The notes below the pieces were generated by a model. That model made no database searches. It was not told where the DNA came from and saw only the letters and a list, made by a program, of their open reading frames with translations. DNA of 6,973 nt from Acidobacteriota bacterium (GTDB lineage Bacteria; Acidobacteriota; Vicinamibacteria; Vicinamibacterales; UBA8438), in the NCBI GenBank assembly GCA_005778315.1, contig SXOW01000299.1:1-6973 (forward strand), written 5' to 3'. Shown here piece after piece: positions 1 through 6,053 of the stretch (its first letter is position 1; the number at the start of each line of letters is the position of its first letter). The translations under genes and the position numbers were made by a program.

Positions 1-48
1 CAGATGAAGACCGCATACGCGCAGAAGGTGAAGGAGAGGGTCAGATGA
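1..48 (+). CDS. C-terminal end of an upstream gene (partial)
   Basis: Frame 1 is open from the first base and reads Q-M-K-T-A-Y-A-Q-K-V-K-E-R-V-R before TGA at 46-48. The basic, lysine/arginine-rich tail looks like a normal protein C-terminus. The stop overlaps the ATG of the next gene (ATGA at 45-48), a typical sign of translational coupling within an operon. The family cannot be identified from 15 residues, and it could be chance open frame. A short internal ATG at 4-6 also exists, but a 14-residue stand-alone gene is less likely than the tail of a longer one. Confidence 0.4.
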   Translation, partial: QMKTAYAQKVKERVR

Positions 49-1076
49 GCACTCGAACCGTCGCCGGTGTGGGTGGAGTGATCGCCGTCATGGTGACGTC
101 GCTGTCGGCCGCGGCGCACTCGACCGGCGCGGCCCGAACGCCGTGGGGTGACCCGGACCTGCAGGGCGTCTGGGACTACCGGACGGTCACGCCCCTGCAA
201 CGCCCGGACGCGCAGGCGGACAAAGCATTCCTCACGGAGGAAGAAGCCGCGAGCCTCGAACGGGACAACCTCGACCGCAATCAGCGGCTGTTGACTCGGG
301 GCGCCGAGCGAACGGCCGCCAACAACCAGGTGGACACCCGGGAAGACGGCACCCCCGGTTTCTACAACAACTTCTGGCTGGACGGGGGGACGACGGCCGT
401 GGGCACCCGGCGCACGTCGTTGATCGTGGATCCCCCCGATGGGCGCCTGCCTCGGTTGATGCCGGAGGCGCAGCGGCGGGCCGACTCGCCGGAAGCCAGC
501 CGGATCGCCGCCACCCGCCGCGGCGCGTTGCCGGTCGCATCGTGGACGGACCTCGATGCCGGCGATCGGTGTATCCAGCACGCGAAGGCGGGGCCGCCGA
601 TCAGCGTCGGCGGCTACAACAACAACGTGCAGGTGTTCCAGGCGCCCGGCTACGTGGCGCTGCTCAACGAGCAGAACCACGACGTGCGCATCATCCCCCT
701 GGACGGGCGGCCGCACGTCGGGTCCCGGATTCGCCAATGGATGGGTGACTCGCGCGGCCACTGGGAGGGCGAGACGCTCGTGGTCGAGACCACCCAGTTC
801 AACGGCAAGCATGACCAGGTCGGGCGGCCGCTGCTGTCGACTGGCGAGAACCTGTCACTCATCGAACGGTTCAGCCGCACCGATCGCGCGACGCTGATCT
901 ACGAGTTCACGGCCACCGATCCGACCATCTGGGTCAGCCCCTGGACCGCGCAGCTGCCGATGAAACGGAACCCGGACCTGATCTTCGAGTTCGCGTGCCA
1001 CGAAGGCAACTACGGCCTCTACAACATCATGGCCGGGTCCCGTACGCAGGAGCTGGCAGCAACCGACGAACGGTAA
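45..1076 (+). CDS. Secreted hypothetical protein, Acidobacteriota-type
   Basis: This is a complete 343-residue protein with no frame disruption. The ATG at 45 is preceded by a good ribosome-binding site (GGAGAGG at 33-39). Residues 1 to about 24 form a signal peptide: a short basic N-end (R4), a hydrophobic stretch (GVGGVIAVMVTSL) and an Ala-rich cleavage region (SAAAHS), so export across the inner membrane is expected. The mature part starts with a PWGDPDLQGVWDY segment and ends with a CHEGNYGLYNIM segment. I recognise both as hallmarks of a family found in many copies in Acidobacteriota genomes, but I know of no established biochemical role. Two Cys remain in the mature protein (in DRCIQHAK and ACHEGN) and could form a disulfide. 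The C-terminus looks natural, so the gene ends normally although the DNA after it is a remnant. The function is unknown. Confidence 0.82.
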   Translation: MSTRTVAGVGGVIAVMVTSLSAAAHSTGAARTPWGDPDLQGVWDYRTVTPLQRPDAQADKAFLTEEEAASLERDNLDRNQRLLTRGAERTAANNQVDTREDGTPGFYNNFWLDGGTTAVGTRRTSLIVDPPDGRLPRLMPEAQRRADSPEASRIAATRRGALPVASWTDLDAGDRCIQHAKAGPPISVGGYNNNVQVFQAPGYVALLNEQNHDVRIIPLDGRPHVGSRIRQWMGDSRGHWEGETLVVETTQFNGKHDQVGRPLLSTGENLSLIERFSRTDRATLIYEFTATDPTIWVSPWTAQLPMKRNPDLIFEFACHEGNYGLYNIMAGSRTQELAATDER

Positions 1077-1086
1077 GGAGCCAACG

Positions 1087-1248
1087 CACCCCAGCATCAG
1101 TGTCCCCGCCGGCGAACGTCACGGGCTGCCGGTCGGCGTCTCGTTCTTCGGACGCGCCTGGAGCGAGCCCACCCTGATCCGCATCGCCTAGCCCTTTGAG
1201 CAGACCGTCCAGGCGCGTCTCGTCCCCCGCTTCCTGCCTACACGGGTG
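1087..1248 (+). pseudogene. C-terminal remnant of an amidase-signature family enzyme
   Basis: Frame 1 from 1087 reads HPSISVPAGERHGLPVGVSF, then FGRAWSEPTLIRIA, a TAG stop at 1189-1191, and PFEQTVQARLVPRFLPT. This matches the C-terminal end of amidase-signature hydrolases (GatA-like amidases, which cleave C-N amide bonds): the 'P-S-I-(S/T)-V-P-A-G' strand, 'GLPVG(I/V)SFFGRAWSE' and the closing 'RFLPT'. The TAG sits where the family usually has Tyr, followed by an Ala-Phe-Glu-Gln helix. Only about 54 codons remain. The catalytic Lys-Ser-Ser triad and the whole N-terminal body are absent, so it cannot be functional. It begins within about 10 bases of the stop of the preceding gene, so a deletion appears to have removed most of the amidase and fused its tail there. 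Confidence 0.75.
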
Positions 1249-1422
1249 TCGTCGCTCCAGCGCGCCGGGTTCCCCCGACAGGGCACCTGCGGCCGTGCTC
1301 CGGCGACACGCCGCGGCGGTGGGGCGGCCACGCTTTCCATCCAGGTGGCGCCTTGACACTCTGGAGCACGCCGAGGTCGTCATGACAGGAGGCGACACTG
1401 TTCACGCGACGTGGAGGACTCG
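1249..1422. other. Intergenic region with ribosome-binding site of the oxidoreductase
   Basis: I see no gene in this stretch. It contains GGAGG at 1413-1417, five bases before the ATG at 1423, which fixes the start of the oxidoreductase. A TTGACA at 1353-1358 could be a -35 box, but no acceptable -10 box lies 16-18 bases downstream, so I do not call a promoter. Confidence 0.5.
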
Positions 1423-2628
1423 ATGTCTGATACTCGTTCGGTTGTGGTGCTGGGGGCGGGTCTTGCCGGGTGTTGCGTCGCACTGCGACTCGCTCAACTG
1501 GAACACCGGGTGACATTGGTCGACAGGAAGGCCCGTCCGGTCAGCGGCGCCAGCCGACACAACGAGGGCAAGCTGCACCTGAGGTGGTACATCTATGCCG
1601 CCGACCCGGCACACAAGACGCATCATGTGGTGATGGCGGGGTCGCTGTCGTTCCTCGACGCGATCGAGCAGGTGACGCGCGTGCCTCAGGAGGCGATTCC
1701 GCGTTCCCACGGATTCGTGTACGTGGTCCATGCCGACTCGTTGCTCAGTGTGGACGACATTCGGCGGCATTTCGCAAAGGTCGACACGCTGCTCGCTGAC
1801 CACACCGGCCGCGCCCTGGCACCGACGCGGGATCTACCCGACGAGTTCGTACGATCGACCTACGCCGACTCGACGCAGGCGGCGATCCACACGAGTGAAA
1901 TGGCCGTTGACCCGAACTATGTGGCGAGCGTCGTCGGTGCCGCGGTCCTCGCGGAACCCCTGATCGACTTCTCGGCGATCATGAAGTCACAGGGGCTGAG
2001 GTGGTCGGCGAAGGCCACAGAATCGTCGTTCGGTCTCCCGAGGGTGAGGTCCGATTCGAGGGGCGGCCGTTGCGAACTGTCTGTGGGAAAACCGGGTGTA
2101 CGTCGACTCACTCATCGGCCGTATGTCACACAAGCCGTGGTTGTGGCGATGGAAGGCCTTGGTGTCATTCAAGACGCCGGCCGACCTGTCGGTGCCTCCG
2201 ACGACCGTAATACTCGGTCCGCTTGGCGACTATGTACCCTACACATCCGGTCGGTCGTACCTGAGCTGGTATCGAAGCTGCCTCGTCGGCTTCACCCCCG
2301 GGGGCGGAGCTGACCCGCTGCGCATCGCGATCGACGGACGCGACGACGACGCGGTCCGGCGCGAGGCCATTGCGGGTCTTGCGAGTGTGATTCCCGCGTT
2401 GGCCGACCAGCCGGAGTTCTGCACAGGGCCTGCGTCGGAGGCGGTTACATCATGGCACTCGGATGGACCGATATCGACGACCCCGTCAGCGGTCTTCATG
2501 AACGCCATGAGGTGGGTCCGAGCATGGAAGGCACGTGGCTCTCGCTCGAGACGGGCAAGTTCTGCCTGGCACCGATGTTCGGTGTTCGCGCGGCTGAGAT
2601 GATCCACGAGCGACTGTCACGGTCATGA
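1423..2628 (+). pseudogene. FAD-dependent oxidoreductase (DAO superfamily), frameshifted three times
   Basis: Read through three single-base losses, this is a full-length protein of about 402 residues. The N-terminus has a Rossmann FAD-binding motif (LGAGLAG with G11, G13, G16) and the acidic D34 after the second strand (TLVDR), which would hold the FAD ribose. The family body follows in other frames: frame 3 from about 1998, frame 2 from about 2064 (NCLWENRVYVDSLIGR, then VILGPLGDYV and SYLSWYRSCLVGF), and frame 1 again from about 2429 (GGGYIMALGWTDIDDP, LHERHEVG, LETGKFCLAPMFG). Each break falls in a G run (1992-1995, 2060-2063, 2426-2428), and restoring one G at each gives continuous family-like protein. 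It is therefore either a recent pseudogene or an intact gene with homopolymer sequencing errors. The ATG at 1423 has GGAGG five bases upstream. The stop overlaps the ATG of the glycosyltransferase (ATGA), so the two are probably co-translated. The substrate is unknown; a sugar or sugar-nucleotide is an inference from the neighbour. Confidence 0.78.
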
Positions 2629-3516
2629 CGCTGACCGACGTGTCCTGCCTCATCCGGCTGCATCGGTCGGCGCCGCTTCTCGATCTGGTGTGCGGGAACG
2701 TCGACGAACATGTTGCGCAGGGCACCGCGGTGCTCTGCTCGGATCAGCACGGCCTCTACGAGGCGGCGGATCGGATCGTCGAGCGGTATCGCGACGAACC
2801 GCTCGTGACGGTGCTGCGTTCGACTGCAGGGGGGAACTGGATGAGCAACGTCAATGTGCTCATCTCGCACGCGTCCATGGATTTCTTCCGGATCATTCCG
2901 CACGATGACAGCGTCGAGGCGGCATCAACGGGTTGGTTGGCCGAAACACTCCGAATGCGGCCTGTCGCCGTGCTCTGCCATGGCTACGTACGGGCAGAGG
3001 CCCTGCATGGCGAGCGGCTTCCTGACCGCGACGAACCCAATTTTCCGCTCCGGCCGCGTGCCGGCCGGGATCAGTTTTCGATGGGTTTGTTCTGGCAGGG
3101 CTTGTTCAATGGCGCGTTCAAGGCACTGATACGACGCCAGTGCCTGCCCTCGGGCCCTCTGTTGATCCGGCCCACTCGCGACCTGGTCCACGCCGAGCGG
3201 GCGTGGTTGTTCGAGCTGTCGCTCATCGGCGAGGTCCTCTTCGACGAACGGGCGAACGATGCGGAAGCGCTACCGGACGGGGAGCGTCACCGATCGGTGG
3301 ACGCCCGATGCGTCACGTGTGATGAGTACCGCGCGCGCCATGGCGTCGTATGTCGACGATCTGGTCACCGACGACGGCCGGCGAAAGCGGCTGTTGTTCA
3401 ACATCTACTTCAACGCGCTGGAGCGGTCACATTGGCTGGATGGTTTCGTCATGTCACCACCGGAGTTCGACGGGTTGACGCCCACCGATGGTCGTCGGGT
3501 CGGGTTGCCGACGTGA
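2625..3516 (+). pseudogene. GT-A fold glycosyltransferase, family 2-like, one frameshift
   Basis: With one extra base removed near 3250-3258, this encodes about 296 residues. The N-terminus (LTDVSCLIRLHRSAPLLDLV) fits the first strand of GT2 enzymes. The next part (VLCSDQHGLYEAADRIVERY) matches the nucleotide-binding half, and FFRIIPHDDSV carries the acidic D94-D95 pair expected to bind metal and nucleotide-sugar phosphate. The C-terminal part continues in another frame as MRKRYRTGSVTDRW and LLFNIYFNALERSHWLDGF, ending at TGA 3514-3516. No signal peptide or membrane helix is evident, so a cytosolic enzyme transferring a sugar onto an acceptor is likely. The start codon overlaps the oxidoreductase stop (ATGA), so no separate ribosome-binding site is needed. 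Donor and acceptor cannot be deduced. The frame change may be mutation or sequencing error. Confidence 0.72.
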
Positions 3517-3865
3517 TCGCACAGGGTGGTTGACGCGAAGCCGACCTAGGCGCCGGTGGTGAGGACGGTCTGGCGTCCGGTTGGGGCGGCTGGGCGAGCC
3601 GGTTGGGGCGAACGGCGCTCCGGAGTCAGAGCATTACGACCGCTGTCGCCGCGGGCCGGTCGACGGCCCGGCTCGGCGATGAGGGGGCTCTAGAATCGTC
3701 TGTCGTCACCCATTGGCTCTTCAAGTCTTACTTGAGGGGAATTCCGGCGCAGTGAAGCTGCTCGATTCTCCTGTTCCGGTTCGACCGTAGATTGTCGGGC
3801 ATTCGCTTCTCTGTTGGCGGTTGCCAGCCCGCCGCTCAGCTCGTAGCTATCCGTTAGCTGTTTTA
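3517..3865. other. Non-coding stretch between glycosyltransferase and tRNA remnant
   Basis: I see no gene in this stretch. It contains a GC-rich perfect hairpin (3652-3670) and a smaller inverted repeat, TCAAG-TCTTA-CTTGA (3721-3735). From about 3690 the base composition becomes more AT-rich than the flanking genes, as is usual near stable RNA genes. Confidence 0.5.
3652..3670. repeat. GC-rich inverted repeat (hairpin)
   Basis: CGGGCCG and CGGCCCG form a perfect 7-bp stem around the loop GTCGA, about 135 bases after the glycosyltransferase stop. No T tract follows on either strand, so this is not a standard intrinsic terminator, although it could be a weak transcription end for the upstream pair. 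Confidence 0.4.
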
Positions 3866-3904
3866 GAGGGAGAAACGAAAGAGGCCCGGAAAAGCGGGCC
3901 TCTT
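3866..3904 (-). terminator. Intrinsic terminator of the tRNA-Leu locus
   Basis: On the minus strand a perfect 10-bp stem (AAGAGGCCCG / CGGGCCTCTT, at 3895-3904 and 3879-3888) with a 6-base loop is followed by a T-rich tail (TCGTTTCT). It begins only 7 bases after the CCA end of the tRNA fragment, exactly where a tRNA terminator is expected. This supports the view that DNA to the left of the tRNA fragment is the native chromosome flank. Confidence 0.8.
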
Positions 3905-3911
3905 AGTGATC

Positions 3912-3965
3912 TGGTGCGGAAGGGGGATTCGAACCCCTACGATATTGCTATCGCCAGCCCCTCAA
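3912..3965 (-). tRNA. 3' half of tRNA-Leu(GAG), 5' half missing
   Basis: On the minus strand the sequence reads from the anticodon loop TTGAGGG (anticodon GAG), through the 3' anticodon stem GCTGG and a long class-II variable arm (CGATA-GCAA-TATCG), to a T loop TTCGAAT and the acceptor strand CTTCCGC, then A and CCA. The expected partners are absent: the bases before the loop (TCGTC) cannot pair with GCTGG, and no D arm or 5' acceptor strand (GCGGAAG) occurs in the next several hundred bases. The T stem is also one base short on each side (GGGG and CCCC plus the acceptor C), which could be homopolymer miscounts or decay. It is not a functional tRNA. The break at the anticodon loop is the usual crossover place of tRNA-targeting tyrosine recombinases, so this is most likely an att site left by an integrated element. 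Confidence 0.75.
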
Positions 3966-4014
3966 GACGATACGTCTCGGGTATATGGCCAATAGACGGC
4001 TGTCCCGTGTCTAT
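3965..4014. repeat. Inverted repeats beside the tRNA/att boundary
   Basis: AGACG-ATA-CGTCT (3965-3977) is a perfect 5-bp palindrome abutting the anticodon-loop boundary. ATAGAC (3992-3997) and GTCTAT (4009-4014) form a second inverted repeat a few bases on. Such dyads could be recombinase or excisionase binding sites on the element side of the att core, but short palindromes also occur by chance. Confidence 0.35.
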
Positions 4015-4084
4015 GCGGCCGCCGGGTCATCCCAATCCCCATGGGGTCTACCCGCCTGCTTCTTTGAAGCCTCTCTGCAGATCC

Positions 4085-4390
4085 TCACCGTTCATCACGG
4101 GCGTGACGTGGACGGATGCGGCAAGCTCCTGGAACAGCGGCTCGAGCGTCGCCGGCAACTGCCATCACTCCTTGCCGGCCACTGACCGAGCCGGCGACCA
4201 TGCCGAAGCCGTGGCGCCGTGCGAACCGGAAGGCGCGCATCTGGGCCGCCGTGGGGCGCGAGGTCTGGTACTTGGTCCACGAGGACACCGCCGGGCGCTT
4301 CGTGCCGTCGCTGGCCACGGGCAGGATGCACAGCCCTGCGCGGTACGCGGCGCGGGCCTCGACGATGATCGATCCGCTGTCGTGACTCAT
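4085..4390 (-). pseudogene. N-terminal part of a bifunctional primase-polymerase (Prim-Pol), truncated
   Basis: The start is ATG at 4390-4388 on the minus strand, with a very strong ribosome-binding site (GGAGGAGG four bases upstream). The first ~70 residues fit the N-terminal Prim-Pol domain of plasmid- and island-borne replication proteins: AAYRAGLCILPVASDGTKRP, then SWTKYQTSRPT and GFGMVAGSVSG. In this family the catalytic DxD strand ('LDFD' type) follows directly. Here the frame reads VMAVAGDARAA instead and stops at residue 101, so the catalytic acids, the rest of the domain and any helicase domain are lost. A 36-codon stretch in another minus frame (4158-4048, LPATLEPLFQELAASVHVTP...) looks coding-like and may be its shifted continuation or another gene's tail. 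It points toward the tRNA att scar, which fits a replication gene of an integrated element. Confidence 0.62.
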
Positions 4391-5083
4391 GTCGCCTCCT
4401 CCGTGGCCTGACATCGGACCGCGATGCCCCGCACCTCGGATGTGTCCTCTCAGCGCGTGGCACGCCGTGGCGGTCCCGCTCGCCCGGCGTGCGCCGATGC
4501 CTTGGCAAAACGCGTGACAGGGCTCCGGCGCGATCGGCGCGGCCTGGGAATCGCGCATGGCGGCGTACGCATCACGGGCGGGAGGTCTGGCAAATTCAGA
4601 AGATATCGGACCAGATCGCGGGACATTGGCGCTCGGCGATCACGCCGCCGCCGTGTCAGATCGGTTGTACGAGCGGGCGGCGCGCGATCGCGCACCGGAT
4701 GGGCCGGCCCATCGAGGTGGTCAAGGCCATGCCAAACGGCGAGGGCCTCCGTTTCGCGAGGGGAGAACGGGCGGATCTGACCACGTGCAAAGGGGCGACA
4801 CGGCCGTCGTCCCCTGTCGAAGACGTTTGCATCCGTAGACGAAAACGACGTGCTAAGTACTCATTTATCAACAGGTTCCTATTTGGAACCCAAAAAGAGT
4901 CTAGATAGAAGCCGCCGTGCGGTCCGTAGGCGCGATGCGGGGACGCGGCGCGCAGCTGAAGTCGAGGCCGCAGCGGCGGGTCGGCGCGTCGCGACGAGCC
5001 TTGACCTCGGCGAGCTCCGCGTGACCATCGGCGACGACGACGGCCCTCCGTTCATCACACCGCCTGCGTCCACGTGCTGTGCC
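4391..5083. other. Stretch without a recognisable gene
   Basis: Several open frames exist on both strands, such as 4489-4908 on the plus strand and 4656-4871 on the minus strand, but I recognise none. They overlap one another and none combines a ribosome-binding site with a family-like protein. An AT-rich island at about 4852-4910 stands out from the GC-rich surroundings and contains a short hairpin. The stretch may hold regulatory DNA or decayed genes of the imported element. Confidence 0.45.
4876..4892. repeat. Short hairpin in an AT-rich island
   Basis: GGTTCC-TATTT-GGAACC is a perfect 6-bp stem within the AT-rich segment at about 4852-4910. It is followed by an A run on the plus strand, so it is not an intrinsic terminator for a plus-strand transcript. 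It could be an operator or a recombination end. Confidence 0.3.
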
Positions 5084-5112
5084 TTGGTGCAATTGAGCCG
5101 ACTCGCTATGAT
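5084..5112 (+). promoter_or_regulatory. Promoter of mntA, giving a leaderless transcript
   Basis: TTGGTG (5084-5089) and TATGAT (5107-5112) are separated by exactly 17 bases; the -10 box matches the consensus at five of six bases. The ATG of mntA (5118) lies only five bases past the -10 box, so transcription should start at or next to the start codon. No ribosome-binding sequence precedes the ATG, which agrees with leaderless translation. Confidence 0.55.
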
Positions 5113-5117
5113 GACCC

Positions 5118-5405
5118 ATGCCGATCGAGACGCTGCACGCGCACCGGCGGGCGATCCTTGAACTGGCCGCGCGCCACGGGGCGCGCAACGTCCGCGTCTT
5201 CGGCTCAATCGCCCGGGGAGAGGATCGTCCGGACAGCGACGTCGATCTCCTTGTCGACGTGGAACCAGGACGCAGCTTGCTCGATGTGATCGCCCTCGAG
5301 CAGGACCTCGAAGCCCTCCTCGGACGACCCGTTGATGTGCAGACAGACGGCGGTCTCAGTCCGTACTTGCAGCAGCGGATCCTGGCCGAAGCCGCGGCCC
5401 TATGA
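5118..5405 (+). CDS. mntA: MntA-type nucleotidyltransferase antitoxin
   Basis: A complete 95-residue minimal nucleotidyltransferase. The signature GS-x10-DxD is exact (G29 S30, then D41 and D43 in SDVDLLVDV), and a third acidic residue, D73, sits in the RPVDVQT strand. Characterised members of the MntA/HepT family act as antitoxins that transfer AMP from ATP to a tyrosine near the HepT active site, silencing the toxin's RNase activity. The gene overlaps hepT (ATGA at 5402-5405), the usual arrangement for this toxin-antitoxin pair. No ribosome-binding site is visible; a -10 box lies only five bases upstream, so the message is probably leaderless. The frame is undamaged, in contrast to the neighbours. 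Modules like this are common on mobile islands. Confidence 0.88.
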   Translation: MPIETLHAHRRAILELAARHGARNVRVFGSIARGEDRPDSDVDLLVDVEPGRSLLDVIALEQDLEALLGRPVDVQTDGGLSPYLQQRILAEAAAL

Positions 5406-5794
5406 AGGACGACCGGGTCTACCTCCAGCACATCCGAGACGCGCTGCAGGATATTGCCGAATACTGCGGCAGCAATCACCGCGCGTTCCTCGACGACCGG
5501 ATGCGTCAGGACGCAACGCTGCGCAAGCTGGAGATCATCGGACAGGCCGTCAAGAATCTTTCCGAGGACACCAGGTCACGCCGGCCCGAGATCCCGTGGC
5601 GGCGGATCGCCGGAATGCGCGACAAGGTGATCCACGACTACTTTGGTGTGAACCTTAGACGCGCTGGTTCTGGTGGGCCACGCACTCACGTCTCCCGCCC
5701 CTGCGGGACTTCGCCTGGATGTTGCGCCGTCACGAGGACGACATCCTCCACTACTTCCGCATGCCCATCGACAACGGCACCGTCGAGGGCTTGA
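5402..5794 (+). CDS. hepT: HepT-type HEPN toxin, C-terminally truncated with a foreign tail
   Basis: Residues 1-84 are a typical HepT (DUF86/HEPN) protein: MKDDRVYLQHIRDALQDIAEY, the KLEIIGQAVKNLS helix, and the catalytic motif R73-x4-H78-x-Y80 in MRDKVIHDYFGVN. HepT is an RNase toxin, and the motif tyrosine is the kind of residue AMPylated by MntA. After FGVNL (residue 85) homology stops. The remaining 45 codons (RRAGSGGPRTHVSRP...) are the ISL3 transposase remnant read out of frame, so roughly the last 25-30 native residues, the closing helix, are lost. The catalytic motif is kept, so activity cannot be excluded, but folding is probably impaired. It starts by ATGA overlap with mntA and would be co-translated with it. 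Confidence 0.8.
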   Translation: MKDDRVYLQHIRDALQDIAEYCGSNHRAFLDDRMRQDATLRKLEIIGQAVKNLSEDTRSRRPEIPWRRIAGMRDKVIHDYFGVNLRRAGSGGPRTHVSRPCGTSPGCCAVTRTTSSTTSACPSTTAPSRA

Positions 5795-5919
5795 ACAACA
5801 AAGCGAAGCTCGTCATTCACAAGGCCTACGGATTCAGGACGGCCACGAACTACATCCGGAACCTCTATCACTGCATGGCGGACCTTCCACTGCCCCAAAC
5901 CGTGCATACATTCGTGTGA
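5656..5919 (+). mobile_element. ISL3-family transposase, C-terminal fragment
   Basis: Frame 1 from about 5659 reads RWFWWATHSRLPPLRDFAWM, then RRHEDDILHYFRMPIDNGTV, EGLNNKAKLVIHKAYGFRTA and a tail ending PLPQTVHTFV before TGA at 5917-5919. This is the conserved end of ISL3-family DDE transposases, including the last catalytic Glu in the 'NGTVEGLNNK' motif. About 87 of the family's usual 400 or more residues remain, so the element cannot move itself. An in-frame TAG (5656-5658) marks the left edge, right where HepT homology stops. The left end of the insertion sequence and most of the transposase have been deleted. Confidence 0.8.
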
Positions 5920-5920
5920 G

Positions 5921-5942
5921 GAACCCTTCGTTTTTGAGGGTC
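5921..5942. repeat. Hairpin just after the ISL3 stop, possible IS end
   Basis: GAACCCT (5921-5927) and AGGGTC (5937-5942) can pair around the loop TCGTTTTTG, only two bases after the transposase stop. The T run is in the loop, not after the stem, so it is a poor terminator. It may be part of the right terminal repeat of the insertion sequence, but the matching left end is not in the window. Confidence 0.25.
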
Positions 5943-6053
5943 CGATTCAGGATAGATCAACACTACGCGACGTGAACGAAGCCGCTGGCGCGGCGGCCGA
6001 CGGGCAGCTGGGTGATTCGTGCGAAGTAGGGTCGGTTACAGGAAGTACTGCCT

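Noticed and set aside
1353..1381. Promoter starting with a perfect TTGACA before the oxidoreductase
   Set aside because: No -10-like hexamer exists at the right distance (about 1375-1382 reads GTCGTCA), so the match is probably chance.
2496..2903. 135-codon minus-strand open frame across the oxidoreductase-glycosyltransferase junction
   Set aside because: It is antisense to two recognised families on the plus strand and shows no motif of its own.
3721..3790. Second tRNA-like remnant on the plus strand (CTTGAGGGG and GGTTCGACC)
   Set aside because: Although CTTGAGGGG matches the tRNA-Leu loop region and GGTTCGACC resembles a T arm, spacing and stems do not form a tRNA and no CCA end follows.
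3912..4400. Complete tRNA-Leu interrupted by a group I intron
   Set aside because: No 5' exon (GCGGAAG acceptor strand or D arm) is found on the minus strand in the following several hundred bases; a Prim-Pol start lies there instead.
4489..4908. Plus-strand open frame of 139 codons in the gene-poor stretch
   Set aside because: No ribosome-binding site, no recognisable motif, and overlapping frames on both strands are equally open, as expected in GC-rich DNA.
4901..5479. 192-codon open frame on the minus strand across mntA-hepT
   Set aside because: It is an antisense shadow of two well-recognised genes; the protein is Arg/Ser-rich low-complexity sequence with no family look.
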